DNA from: Oceanospirillaceae bacterium
GTDB taxonomy: Bacteria > Pseudomonadota > Gammaproteobacteria > Pseudomonadales > Balneatricaceae
Direction: 5' to 3'
Assembly: GCA_029938085.1 (NCBI GenBank)
Contig: JAPYOS010000004.1
Coordinates: 215,703-279,702, forward strand
Length of the DNA stretch: 64,000 nucleotides
Shown one piece after another: positions 27,159-36,294 of the stretch. Position 1 is the first letter of the stretch, and the number at the start of each line of letters is the position of its first letter. The notes under the pieces are model-generated. The model ran no database searches. It was not told the DNA's origin and saw only the letters and a list, made by a program, of their open reading frames with translations. The position numbers were made by a program, and so were the translations under genes.

Positions 27159-28231
27159 TGACTTTATTACGCCTATTATTAGCCACCACATTGGTCACCA
27201 ACTTGGGTCTGAGTACCATAAGCCATAGTGCCGATAGCTTTAACATTCTGCTGTATCATCACATTAGCAGCACAGCGCCGCGCTCCACATCATTGTCGGC
27301 AGAAGAATTTGAGGGACATTTGCAGTACCTTAAAGACAACGAATATCATGTTGTCGCCTTGGGTGACGCGCTGAAAGCTGTACAAACGGCCCAGCCCTTG
27401 CCCAGTAAGTCTGTGGTTATTACCTTTGATGACGCCTGGCGAGACATCTATGAGCAAGGTTTACCGTTACTCAAAAAGTACGATTATCCCTTTACCGTGT
27501 TCGTAAATACGGATCCTGTAGACCAGCATAACCGCCACGCAATGACATGGGACATGCTGCGGGATTTAAAGCACCATAAAGGCAGCCTTGCTAACCACAC
27601 CCGCGACCACGCCTACCTAGTGCGCAAACCAGAGTATGATGACGTTTGGCTCAGTGCGACTTTAGCTAACATTGACCATGCACAACAGCGTTTGGTAGAA
27701 GAGCTAGGCCCTACACCCAAGTGGCTGGCCTACCCATTTGGTGAATACAACAATGTCCTTAAGCAGGCCCTTAAAGAGCGTGGTTATACCGCCTTCGGCC
27801 AACAGTCTGGTGGCGTGGCTGCCTTTTCCGATTGGCAAGCCCTACCCCGTTTTCCAGCGGCGGGCCGTTATAGCAACTTAAAGACGCTAAAAACCAAACT
27901 CGCTTCACAGCCGTTTCCGGCCGATTATGCCGCCTTTGCAGAACCGGTAATACGTACGGATCACGGTCAAAACCAACAACCATTACTCACCGTCAATTTG
28001 ACACAGGCACAACGACTGGGGGTGCGCCAACAGCTATCTTGCTTCATTGCTGGCAGTGCCAAAAAACCAATATGGTCAGACAAACTCAATTTTAATATTG
28101 CAGCCGACAATCCCATGGGCAAAGGTCGCAATCGTTACAATTGCACCGCGCCTATTTGGGGTCAAAAAAATTACTATTGGCTATCCCACCAGTGGCTGGT
28201 GTACGGTGGCGAAGCGCCCCCTAAGGAGTAA
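27158..28231 (+). CDS. Secreted polysaccharide deacetylase-like protein
   Basis: A 357-residue exported protein with a signal peptide at residues 1-25 (LLRLLLATTLVTNLGLSTISHSA). The NodB-type domain starts FNILLYHHIS and has VVITFDDAWRDIY with the metal-binding Asp-Asp, then NHTRDHAYL with His residues and PFGEYN. This resembles the N-terminal deacetylase domain of PgaB. A C-terminal 120-residue module without a known name follows, containing Cys pairs. It starts at ATG 27158 after AAAGGAG. Substrate is inferred to be an N-acetylated glycan. Confidence 0.85.
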   Translation: MTLLRLLLATTLVTNLGLSTISHSADSFNILLYHHISSTAPRSTSLSAEEFEGHLQYLKDNEYHVVALGDALKAVQTAQPLPSKSVVITFDDAWRDIYEQGLPLLKKYDYPFTVFVNTDPVDQHNRHAMTWDMLRDLKHHKGSLANHTRDHAYLVRKPEYDDVWLSATLANIDHAQQRLVEELGPTPKWLAYPFGEYNNVLKQALKERGYTAFGQQSGGVAAFSDWQALPRFPAAGRYSNLKTLKTKLASQPFPADYAAFAEPVIRTDHGQNQQPLLTVNLTQAQRLGVRQQLSCFIAGSAKKPIWSDKLNFNIAADNPMGKGRNRYNCTAPIWGQKNYYWLSHQWLVYGGEAPPKE

Positions 28232-29051
28232 TGTGTAGGCGCGGCCGCTGACTAATGTCGTACCCCGCAGCAAGGGTTTGCTTCTGCATCAAGGCGGTGG
28301 CTTCCAGAGCCGATTCTGGTAACACTTGCATACCGGTTAAGCCCAGCTCAGATTGCAAGCCCGCTAGTTCTGGCGCCTGCATGGCTCTGGATAGGCCGGT
28401 ACGTAACTGGGCAATGGTTGCAGTGTCGGTTTGCATGCCGGTCACCCATGCATGGCCAAGGGTGGATTGTGTGGTACCAATGCTGCGTAATCCGGCCACC
28501 AACTGAGGTTGGTGCTGACAGACAAAATGATAGGTAATGCAGTCGATGGCCACCAAATCAACTTTGCCTTGCTGCAACCAGCGTATGCTTTGCAAATGTG
28601 AACCCGAGATCGCACAACTCGCCACCAACTGGTCTATCGCAACGCCGGTTTGCATCAAACTATGGTTTACAATGCCATAGCCTGATTGCGAGTCAGTGTC
28701 GTTAATGGCAACTCTGGCGTGGCGCAGATCACTTAATTGTTCCACAGCAGACCCATCGGCCACTAATAACAAGCTACAGTAGTCACTACCGCGCTGTAAG
28801 CTGGTAGAAAATTCGGGGCTCGCCACATATTGAACCTGGCCTTTAAGCTGGTCCACCAGCGGCAAGGCACAGACTTGGCTCAACAACAGCTCTGGATGAC
28901 GCCAATGGGCCATATAATCTTCTGGCCAGCTGAGCTGCTCAGGCAACTTAGAGACCCCAGCTGCATGCATATATGGTATCACGGCCTGCCACCACGCCTG
29001 CCAAAGTGGCAACAGGGGGGCTTGATTGTACATAGCGAATGATACGTGCAT
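28221..29051 (-). CDS. PhnD-type phosphate/phosphonate-binding-like protein
   Basis: About 276 residues of the PhnD/SBP-like fold: LKGQVQYVASPEFST, YCSLLLVADGSAVEQLSDLRHARVAINDTDSQSGYGIV, and LVAIDCITYHFV. Family members are usually secreted, but the N-terminus (MHVSFAMYNQAPLLPLWQAWW) has no signal peptide, and there is no phosphonate transporter nearby. I start at ATG 29051; a TTG at 29063 is possible. It is either a cytosolic sensor-like protein or an orphan binding protein that has lost its leader. It overlaps the deacetylase gene end by 11 bases. Confidence 0.7.
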   Translation of the reverse strand: MHVSFAMYNQAPLLPLWQAWWQAVIPYMHAAGVSKLPEQLSWPEDYMAHWRHPELLLSQVCALPLVDQLKGQVQYVASPEFSTSLQRGSDYCSLLLVADGSAVEQLSDLRHARVAINDTDSQSGYGIVNHSLMQTGVAIDQLVASCAISGSHLQSIRWLQQGKVDLVAIDCITYHFVCQHQPQLVAGLRSIGTTQSTLGHAWVTGMQTDTATIAQLRTGLSRAMQAPELAGLQSELGLTGMQVLPESALEATALMQKQTLAAGYDISQRPRLHITP

Positions 29052-29726
29052 GGTAGCGCTCAAAAGCCGCCCACTTTACCTTAAGCCGCGCCCATAGTCA
29101 CTGTTACACACTGTATGTAGGCAATAGTATTCTAGCCTTGCAATACTTGATAATCATGATGGGCGTGATGCTGCACTCTAGGCGGCGCGGTCATGTTACT
29201 TTCGGTCACCAATTTAACGGCCTGAATGCTGCCATGGTAACTCAACCACATATGGGTTGATAACCATGCATTGCCTACCTCTCCACGCATGGCAAGGGGC
29301 AGTAGTTCATCAAGCTCTTCAACTGACATACGCGGGCCTAGGTAACAACTCTGGTACCACAACCTATCGACCTATTTTGGCTAAATATTAGCCTTTCACT
29401 CGCGCTTTACTTCTCCTTCAAGGTTTTCCTGCGCCGCCAAATAGAGTTCTTTTGAGCTATATTGGTGGCGTAGTGGTAACACCTTACAGCTTGGCTCGAT
29501 TGCCTAACAGAGAGTTGAAAAAGCCATTAGGTCATGTCGCAACGCATCTAACGCTTCCTCGCTCCGCCATTAAATACCTCGCCCAAGGGACATAAGCGCC
29601 AAAGGATAACAAACCAGGTAAAAAGGCGAAGTATAGAAGTGTTGTATATGCCGCCAGTCTCCAGGTTGCGCATTAAAACAACTCATACATAGGTGCCCTT
29701 TTCTACTTCAGTGGTGAGCTAAAGCT
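29052..29726. other. Long non-coding, probably degenerate stretch
   Basis: 675 bases without a convincing gene. A minus-strand frame at 29132-29362 (76 codons, SVEELDELLPLAMRGEVGNAW) has no recognisable family and no good start, and may be the tail of a lost gene. The part at 29400-29720 is broken in all frames. A short tRNA-D-arm-like string (GTAGTGGTAACACC at about 29470) has no partner stems. Confidence 0.4.
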
Positions 29727-30668
29727 TTAGCCTTTAGCAGCAATAATATTAGCCACGTTTACTACGTTCTCAGCCATACGTGCAGAAGCAGCATCAATCA
29801 TCTTGCCGTCTAGTTGCGCAGCACCAAGACCTTTAGCATGGGCTTCTTCCAATGCCGCCAAAATGCCTTTAGCACGAGCAAGCTCAGCTGCTGGTGGAGA
29901 GAACACATCGTTGGCCAAAGCAATTTGAGATGGGTGGATGGCCCACTTACCTTCTAAGCCAAGCGCTGCTGCGCGCTTAGCCGCTAAGATGTACGAATCT
30001 GGATCACTAAAATCACCAAATGGGCCGTCGATAGCACGTAGGCCATACGCACGACAAGCCACAGTCATACGCGAAAGCGCCGCATGCCACTGGTCACCTG
30101 GGTAATCGGGGTTTAAACCACCGATAACAACAGTACGCGCACGGTTACTTGCAGCATAGTCGGCTACACCAAAGTGCATGGCTTCTAAACGCGGGCTAGC
30201 TTGGGCAATAGCTTCTACATTGGCCATACCTAACGCCGTTTCAATCAACGCTTCTAAACCAATTTTATGGGTAAAGCCTTTGGCTTGTTCAATTTGGTTA
30301 CACATGGCTTCAACCATGTATAAGTCGGCCGGAACACCTACTTTTGGTACCAAAATGGTATCAAGATGCTGGCCAGCTTGTTCCAAAATCTCGACTACAT
30401 CACGGTACATATAATGTGTATCTAGGCCGTTAATGCGAATACAAATGGTTTTGCCTTTGGCTTTCCAGTCGATGTCATTAAGGGCTTCGATGATATTTTT
30501 ACGGGCAACAATTTTGTCCGACGGTGCTACGGCATCTTCTAAATCCAAAAACACATAGTCGGCAGCACTGTCGGCGGCTTTTTCGATCATGCTGGGGTTA
30601 GAACCTGGCACAGCCAGTTCACTACGTTGCAAGCGGGTTTTAACAGGTTGGTGGTTAGTATGACTCAT
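29727..30668 (-). CDS. HpcH/HpaI aldolase family, malyl-CoA lyase type
   Basis: A 313-residue CitE-like lyase that cleaves or forms beta-hydroxyacyl-CoA thioesters. VFLDLEDAVAP, RINGLDTHYMYRDVVEILEQAG, LVPKVGVPADLYMVEA, GLEALIETALGMANVEAIA, AIDGPFGDFSDPD and GKWAIHPSQIALANDVF align well with bacterial L-malyl-CoA/beta-methylmalyl-CoA lyases. The segment after GVADYAASN (GGLNPDYPGDQWHAALSRM) is shorter than in the Rhodobacter enzyme, so the acyl specificity may differ. It stands alone with a long 5' region. Confidence 0.82.
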   Translation of the reverse strand: MSHTNHQPVKTRLQRSELAVPGSNPSMIEKAADSAADYVFLDLEDAVAPSDKIVARKNIIEALNDIDWKAKGKTICIRINGLDTHYMYRDVVEILEQAGQHLDTILVPKVGVPADLYMVEAMCNQIEQAKGFTHKIGLEALIETALGMANVEAIAQASPRLEAMHFGVADYAASNRARTVVIGGLNPDYPGDQWHAALSRMTVACRAYGLRAIDGPFGDFSDPDSYILAAKRAAALGLEGKWAIHPSQIALANDVFSPPAAELARAKGILAALEEAHAKGLGAAQLDGKMIDAASARMAENVVNVANIIAAKG

Positions 30669-31069
30669 AGCATTACCTTGTACTTGTACTTTTAATTGGA
30701 ATAGGCGTAATAGAAACTGGGCCCACTATAACGACAGTTAGGAAACAAGGTCAATTGCCTAAACTGGGCGCATGCCAGCGTGGTCCAGAGGATTTGATCA
30801 GCTATATTTCCTAACTATCGGAAACATTCGCTTATAAAATAAGAATTTTACATATAAATCAATTGCTTAAACTATTCCTAAAGACAAAATAATGATTTTA
30901 AGTTCGTGCCAAAGCAAACAGTTTCAAGCCCCCAACTGTCTCGCAACGCGACTTAAATGTCGCCTTTTGAACGGTTCACCAGCAAGCAGCATAGGTCACT
31001 TCTCGATAACATTAAGAAACTTATTTCCTATGTTAGGACCCATCCTCGCTTTATGAACCGCCTACTAGT
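30669..31069. promoter_or_regulatory. 5' region of the lyase gene with repeated TTAGGAAA motifs
   Basis: 400 bases, A/T-rich in the middle. GTTAGGAAA occurs at 30737-30745 and its exact complement TTTCCTAAC at 30807-30815, followed by GGAAAC at 30820-30825; TCCTA-TGT-TAGGA forms a small dyad at 31026-31038. The recurrence suggests a regulator site, not identified further. No gene is seen. Confidence 0.4.
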
Positions 31070-31948
31070 CTAGGATTTGTCTTTGCGTGGCAGGCGGCGC
31101 AGCAAACTGGAGGTATCCCAACGGTGTCCACCATGAGCCTGCACTTGTTCGTAGAAACCGTCTACCAATGCTGTGACGGGCAATTCCGAACCATTATCTT
31201 GGGCTTCTGCTAAACAAATGCTTAAGTCCTTACGCATCCAGTCAACCGCGAAACCAAACTCAAATTCATCATCCACCATGGTTTCACCACGGTTAGCCAT
31301 TTGCCATGAGCCCGCGGCGCCGGCGCCAATCGCCCCCAAAGCTTGCTTGGCATCAAGGCCTGCATTAATCGCAAACGCCACGCCTTCTGATAACCCTTGA
31401 ACCAAGCCAGCGATACATATTTGATTGACCATTTTTGTTAGCTGGCCATTGCCTACGGGTCCAAGGTGGGTAATGGTTTTAGCGTAGGCTTGCATCACCG
31501 GTTCGGCGCGATCAAAGTCCTCACTGCTGCCGCCGCACATAATGGCTAATGCGCCATTTTCTGCGCCAGCCTGGCCACCAGAAACCGGTGCATCAACAAA
31601 CCCAACGCCTTGTTGAGCGGCGATTATGGCAATTTCTCGGGCCACTTGAGCCGACGCCGTGGTGTGGTCGACCAGCACTGATCCTGCCGACATACCCGCC
31701 AACACACCATGATCACCATATACCACACTCCGTAAATCGTCGTCGTTACCCACACAAACAAATACCACGTCGGCTTCTAAGGCCGCCTCACAAGGAGTGA
31801 TTCCGGTGCGTCCTGGGTATTGAGACTGCCACGCTTCGGCTTTAGCCATACTGCGGTTATACACGTATATTTCGTGACCTTGTGACGCGAGATGCCCAGC
31901 CATGGGATAACCCATAACGCCTAAACCAATAAATGCCACCTTGCTCAT
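31070..31948 (-). CDS. 3-hydroxyisobutyrate dehydrogenase-family reductase
   Basis: A 292-residue NAD(P)-dependent enzyme of the beta-hydroxyacid dehydrogenase group. The Rossmann motif AFIGLGVMGYPMAGHL is at the N-terminus, DAPVSGGQAGAENGALAIMCGG binds substrate, and the catalytic Lys lies in GQLTKMVNQI. Members reduce tartronate semialdehyde or oxidise 3-hydroxyisobutyrate; the sequence does not settle which. It is divergent from the HyuA-type gene. The malyl-CoA-lyase-type gene lies downstream on the same strand, 400 bases away, so a joint carbon route is possible but not shown. Confidence 0.88.
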   Translation of the reverse strand: MSKVAFIGLGVMGYPMAGHLASQGHEIYVYNRSMAKAEAWQSQYPGRTGITPCEAALEADVVFVCVGNDDDLRSVVYGDHGVLAGMSAGSVLVDHTTASAQVAREIAIIAAQQGVGFVDAPVSGGQAGAENGALAIMCGGSSEDFDRAEPVMQAYAKTITHLGPVGNGQLTKMVNQICIAGLVQGLSEGVAFAINAGLDAKQALGAIGAGAAGSWQMANRGETMVDDEFEFGFAVDWMRKDLSICLAEAQDNGSELPVTALVDGFYEQVQAHGGHRWDTSSLLRRLPRKDKS

Positions 31949-32174
31949 GTGTAATTCCTTTATGTTGGGTGATGCTGCAAAACTTATTGATACTATTAAA
32001 GGTCATCGCTTGTCCTAATACAAGGCTAATAACCATGTCTATATCGCAGCCAGCAGTGACGTGTTTAAACTCAATCATGCCGCCCCATCTGGGGCATATC
32101 AAATACGCTTGCGTTAGTCTTTTACGCAAGGCAAAATGCCGCCCATAATAATCATTTTTGAGAGTTTACAGCCC

Positions 32175-34196
32175 ATGTCCCTACGCTTAGGCATCGACAC
32201 TGGAGGCACCTACACAGATGCCGTCATTATTAATGAAAACAATGAAGTGTTAGCGGCAGTAAAAAGCCTCACCACGCGCCATAATTTAGCCATTGGTATT
32301 GGCGAATCCATTAATAAAGTGGCGACTGAATTTCTCAACGATATAGAAATGGTATCGTTATCTACCACCCTCACCACCAACGCTGTGGTTGAAGGCAACG
32401 GCGCACCGGTGTGTGCCTTAGTGGCAGGTTTGAGCGAGACCCAGGTAAAAAAGAGTGGTTTAGGCGAAATTATTGACGACACCATGATTATCCGCCTTGC
32501 CGGTGGCCACGACGCCTCGGGGCGACAAGTTAAACCGCTAGACTTAGAGGGCGCCAAGCAGGCCATCTTAGCCAACAAAGACAAAGTATCTGCCTTTTCT
32601 GTGTCGGCACAATTTGGTGTACGCAATCCGAGCCACGAAATTCAATTACAAAATTTAGTCACCGAATTAACCCATATGCCCGTCACCTGTGGTCACGAGT
32701 TAGCCACCAGTTTGGGCGCGCCAAGGCGAGCGCTTACGGCTACCCTTAACGCCCGCATGATTCCGTTTATTCAAGACCTCATTCAAGCGGTACAAGACAT
32801 TCTATCGGGCCTGAATATTCAGGCGCCGTTAATGATTGTTAAAGGCGACGGTTCTATTGTTAATGCCGAAACCGCCTTGGTGCATCCTGTCACTACCATT
32901 TTATCTGGCCCTGCAGCCAGTGTGATTGGCGCCTGTGCCTTATCTGGCAGCCGTAACGCGATTATTGCCGACATGGGTGGCACCACCACAGACATTGCCA
33001 TCGTCACCGATGGTCAGCCCGAGTTGGCCAGTGAAGGTGCCCGCGTAGGCGATTGGCAACCGATGGTAGAAACTGTAAAGGTGTATTCTATTGGTTTAGG
33101 GGGTGACAGCGAAGTACGCTTTTATGGCGGCAGTATTGCCTTAGGCCCTCGCCGTGTAGTACCTATGAGTTTGTTAGCGCAACAATATCCGCACATTTTA
33201 ACCCGCATGCAAGCCCACTTAGACGATACCCCAACACCGCGCCATAACCGTTTTGTTACCCGCTTAGAACGTAACCAAGCCCTACTCAGCCAGCTCACAC
33301 CCATCGAACATCAAGCGTGGGAAATGCTGGAACACGGCCCGGTGGAAATGGAGACTCTGGTATTTAAGGACCAAGACCTCGCTAAAGCAATGGCTCGACT
33401 CGAACGTAAAGGCATGGCCATCTATTCTGGTTTCACACCGTCAGATGCCGCCCACGTTCTAGGTAACAGTGACCATTGGAGTGTAGAAGGCGCAAACTTG
33501 GCGGCACAGATTTGGGCCCGCCAAATGCGCCATTTGTATGGTTTAGGTTCATGGGAAAAAGGCAATGCTAAAGAACCGGCTGAACGGGTATTTACGCTGA
33601 TGAATGATGCCATTTGCCAGACCTTACTCGAGGCCGGTTTACACCAAGAAAACTTACTCAACGAAGCGCGTTCTAAACATTTGGCGACCTTAATGGGCAA
33701 ACTGATCCTGAAAAACGGCAATAAAGACGATAAGGATGCGCTGTTTGGTATTAACTTCGCGCAAAGCCACCCATTAGTAGCCGTGGGTGCACCGGCAGCC
33801 ACCTATTACCCACAAGTGGCCAAAAATCTTAACTTAGAACTCAAATTACCACAGTATGGCCATGTCGCTAATGCCATTGGTGCCGTTATGGGCAGCGTAG
33901 TACAACGTTCAGAAATCATCATCACTCAGCCTACACAAGGTATCTTCCGAATTTTCCATGGCGAAACGCCGTTTGACGTCACCGACTTACAACAGGCCTT
34001 TACCCAGGCCGAAGATATAGTACGCGTACAAGCTAATCAATTAGCGTTATCTGCCGGTGCCACCGACGTCGAGGTGCGCATTCGCCACGACAATAAACAC
34101 GTGATATCAGAACTGGATGGTGAATTGTTTGTAGAAGCTAAAATTTGTGCCATTGCCACCGGCAAACCGGCACTAGAACTCACAGTCAGTGGCTAA
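32175..34196 (+). CDS. Solitary HyuA-type hydantoinase/oxoprolinase-family protein
   Basis: A 673-residue ATPase-type protein with the N-terminal ASKHA-like motif RLGIDTGGTYTDAVI, TTLTTNAVVEGNG, and a second-domain ADMGGTTTDIAIV with SIGLGGDSEVRF. These are the hallmarks of HyuA and the N-methylhydantoinase A family. The frame opens at 32136, but ATG 32175 gives the family start. HyuA partners normally include HyuB; none is in the window. Solo members occur with methyltransferase or activating systems. Three bases after its stop a 4Fe-4S protein gene starts, suggesting a functional pair. Confidence 0.85.
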   Translation: MSLRLGIDTGGTYTDAVIINENNEVLAAVKSLTTRHNLAIGIGESINKVATEFLNDIEMVSLSTTLTTNAVVEGNGAPVCALVAGLSETQVKKSGLGEIIDDTMIIRLAGGHDASGRQVKPLDLEGAKQAILANKDKVSAFSVSAQFGVRNPSHEIQLQNLVTELTHMPVTCGHELATSLGAPRRALTATLNARMIPFIQDLIQAVQDILSGLNIQAPLMIVKGDGSIVNAETALVHPVTTILSGPAASVIGACALSGSRNAIIADMGGTTTDIAIVTDGQPELASEGARVGDWQPMVETVKVYSIGLGGDSEVRFYGGSIALGPRRVVPMSLLAQQYPHILTRMQAHLDDTPTPRHNRFVTRLERNQALLSQLTPIEHQAWEMLEHGPVEMETLVFKDQDLAKAMARLERKGMAIYSGFTPSDAAHVLGNSDHWSVEGANLAAQIWARQMRHLYGLGSWEKGNAKEPAERVFTLMNDAICQTLLEAGLHQENLLNEARSKHLATLMGKLILKNGNKDDKDALFGINFAQSHPLVAVGAPAATYYPQVAKNLNLELKLPQYGHVANAIGAVMGSVVQRSEIIITQPTQGIFRIFHGETPFDVTDLQQAFTQAEDIVRVQANQLALSAGATDVEVRIRHDNKHVISELDGELFVEAKICAIATGKPALELTVSG

Positions 34197-34199
34197 CTT

Positions 34200-34886
34200 G
34201 TGAATCTGCCTTTGCTAAAGGCTCAACTAGCACAACAGGGTTTGTGTATTTTGAGCCTTATCGACAAGCATGTGTCGGTACCGCAAGGCCACACGCTGAT
34301 ACTTGTTGGCCACGGTGCAAGGGGGTTTTGGCCCGTTTTTAAGCAAAGCCAAGAGTACTTAGATCAACAACCCGATCCTATCAACCGCTGGAGCCAACGG
34401 TTAGGCCAAAAATTAGCCACCACACTTCAGGGCAGCGCTCTATTCCCTTTCACTGGCCCGCCTTATCATCCATTTTTAACCTGGGCGCAAACCAACGGCG
34501 ACAGCGCCCCGAGCCCACTGGGCCTGCATTTTCACCGGCAACACGGTTTGTGGCATGCCTATCGTTTTGGTCTCATAGTTAACACCAAAACCTTAGAACA
34601 TCACGCCCATAACCCACCCCCACCAGCCCCTCGCCCTTGCACAGATTGCGCGCAACCCTGCATGACTAGCTGCCCGGTAGGAGCATTTAGTAGTGCAGGT
34701 TACGATGTTACGGGGTGTCGTACTTACGTGGCTCAGAATCCCAATTCGGGCTGCGCCCAAAGCGGCTGCATAGCAAGACTTGCGTGTCCGCATACCCCGC
34801 CCAACCTAGTTAGCTCATCCCACGGTGGCTATGAAGCGGCTCAGCACCAATACCACATGGCAGTGTTTGTCAAACAAGAGGGTTAA
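34200..34886 (+). CDS. QueG-like ferredoxin-type protein
   Basis: A 228-residue protein. Its C-terminal third has the Cys cluster PCTDCAQPCMTSCPVGAFSSAGYDVTGCRTYV, followed by GCAQSGCIARLACP, resembling 4Fe-4S domains of epoxyqueuosine-reductase-type proteins. The N-terminal part resembles the cobalamin-binding chaperone half of that family. The start is GTG 34200, three bases behind the HyuA stop, so it is probably co-translated. Known QueG is about 350 residues; this is shorter, so it is not QueG itself. Confidence 0.65.
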   Translation: MNLPLLKAQLAQQGLCILSLIDKHVSVPQGHTLILVGHGARGFWPVFKQSQEYLDQQPDPINRWSQRLGQKLATTLQGSALFPFTGPPYHPFLTWAQTNGDSAPSPLGLHFHRQHGLWHAYRFGLIVNTKTLEHHAHNPPPPAPRPCTDCAQPCMTSCPVGAFSSAGYDVTGCRTYVAQNPNSGCAQSGCIARLACPHTPPNLVSSSHGGYEAAQHQYHMAVFVKQEG

Positions 34887-34897
34887 ACGTCTTATAG

Positions 34898-35230
34898 CTA
34901 AGCCTTAGGCATAAGAGCGCTGGCAAACTGTTCGCCACACGCGAGCCAAGAGGCTAAGTCTTTATCTTCGGCCAAACCTTCAGCCGCTATCATCACCCAG
35001 CCGTTCATGGGTTTGCCGGTAAAATCGAACTCTTGGGCATAAGGCTGTGACAAGGCATCCGCATAATTGGGTGGCCCCACTCTCACTACCATGCCATCAC
35101 CCATAACCCCGACACACATGTTGCCGGAAATCATAAACCCTAAACCACCAAACATTTTCTTTTCACTGGCGTAGGGGTGATCTTCCAACAGTTCCCTCAC
35201 CCGTTGAGCGAGCCCTTCGTCAAAGGCCAT
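34898..35230 (-). CDS. TfoX/Sxy N-terminal-domain protein
   Basis: A 110-residue protein matching the TfoX N-terminal domain: EKKMFGGLGFMISGNMCVGVMGDGMVVRVGP and GKPMNGWVMIAAEG. Stand-alone N-domains are common and their role is not established; the competence activator TfoX also has a C-domain, which is missing here. Its start overlaps the HlyU-type gene stop, so the two are one unit. Confidence 0.88.
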   Translation of the reverse strand: MAFDEGLAQRVRELLEDHPYASEKKMFGGLGFMISGNMCVGVMGDGMVVRVGPPNYADALSQPYAQEFDFTGKPMNGWVMIAAEGLAEDKDLASWLACGEQFASALMPKA

Positions 35231-35520
35231 TACTTAAAGATGTTCTCGCCCATTTGGTCGATACATTGTTTGGCTTTAAATAAGCTCAACTCATGGCCAC
35301 CATCGGCACTGTAGGATTGATCGGCACGGATAAAGTGATGCTCTTGACCATTTTTACGTATCCAACCCTGCACTCGGAAGCTGCTGCCTTCCTTTAGCGG
35401 CTGAGTTTCTATACTAAACCCTTTATGCTCGTGATGCTGGCTGGTTTTAGAACCTTTGTTATCATCACCCTCTTCAATCGGCCGAAATAGAAATTCTTTG
35501 ATACTCGATAATAAACCCAT
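35230..35520 (-). CDS. HlyU-family protein
   Basis: A 96-residue member of the short HlyU domain family (HEHKGFSIETQPLKEGSSFRVQGWI...HHFIRADQS, then LFKAKQCIDQMGENIF). The family name comes from a hemolysin regulator region; direct DNA binding for this small version is not shown. It is the first gene of a two-gene unit with the TfoX-type gene. Confidence 0.82.
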   Translation of the reverse strand: MGLLSSIKEFLFRPIEEGDDNKGSKTSQHHEHKGFSIETQPLKEGSSFRVQGWIRKNGQEHHFIRADQSYSADGGHELSLFKAKQCIDQMGENIFK

Positions 35521-35597
35521 GACTTAAATCGCCTGCATGTAATTAATGATTAGCGTATGATTTTAAAGTAAACCTCGACAAAATTTAAGGCATAACC

Positions 35598-36230
35598 ATG
35601 AATAAAGCCACCTTACGTAAAATTGACTATAAAAAAGAGTTGTCTAGCTTTTACAAAGTGAGCCCTAAACAAGTCAGTTTTGTAGACATCCCAAGCATGC
35701 AGTACCTGATGGTCGATGGCCAAGGCAACCCCAATGATCAGACCACCTTCGGCGCGGCCATAGAAACCTTATATGGCATGGCTTACACCCTTAAATTTAT
35801 GCTAAAACAGGCCGCCGAGCCGTTCGACAGCGTAGTGATGCCATTAGAAGCGTTGTTTTGGGCCAAAGACCCCAGCGCTTTTGCCGAACAACGATATGAT
35901 GAATGGCATTGGACCTTAATGATTTTACAGCCGCCTAGAGTGAGCCAAGCAGACTTTGCACAAGCCAAACAACAACTCGCGGCTAAAAAAGACCCCACAT
36001 CACTTCATTTATGCCGTTTAGATAACTATACCGAGGGCCAGTGCGCCCAAATTCAACACCTAGGCCCTTACGACCAAGAAGGCCCTACAGTAGAGCGCTT
36101 ACATGCCGCCATTTTAGCGCAAGGTCATCAATTGGCTGGTAAACACCACGAGATTTACCTTAGCGACCCTCGCCGCACGGCACCAGAAAAACTAAAAACG
36201 GTAATCCGTATGCCCTATAGCACTGACTAA
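35598..36230 (+). CDS. GyrI-like small-molecule-binding protein
   Basis: A 210-residue protein with the GyrI-like ligand-binding fold (VDIPSMQYLMVDGQGNPNDQTTFGAAIETLYGMAYTLKFML, and later CAQIQHLGPYDQEGPTVERLHAAI and HHEIYLSDPRRTAPEKLKTVIRMP). Members of this stand-alone group have no HTH and bind amphipathic compounds. The ATG at 35598 is preceded by AAGG. Divergent from the HlyU-type pair. Confidence 0.85.
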   Translation: MNKATLRKIDYKKELSSFYKVSPKQVSFVDIPSMQYLMVDGQGNPNDQTTFGAAIETLYGMAYTLKFMLKQAAEPFDSVVMPLEALFWAKDPSAFAEQRYDEWHWTLMILQPPRVSQADFAQAKQQLAAKKDPTSLHLCRLDNYTEGQCAQIQHLGPYDQEGPTVERLHAAILAQGHQLAGKHHEIYLSDPRRTAPEKLKTVIRMPYSTD

Positions 36231-36240
36231 ATTTGCTTTT

Positions 36241-36270
36241 TTGGCATTGCTATATACAATAGGTATATAG
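36241..36270 (+). promoter_or_regulatory. vapBC promoter with operator palindrome
   Basis: TTGGCA (36241-36246) and TATATA (36264-36269) form a plausible -35/-10 pair with a 17-bp spacer. Perfect arms CTATATAC (36250-36257) and GTATATAG (36263-36270) around AATAG overlap the -10 box, as expected for VapBC autorepression. Confidence 0.6.
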
Positions 36271-36294
36271 TTGGATAATAGAGAGGACTTCATT

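Noticed and set aside
28815..29042. A plus-strand frame opposite the PhnD-type gene
   Set aside because: It is a shadow of the minus-strand gene with no start signals.
29460..29530. Possible tRNA-like fold around GTAGTGGTAACACC
   Set aside because: Only a D-arm-like string; no acceptor or T-arm partner is visible.
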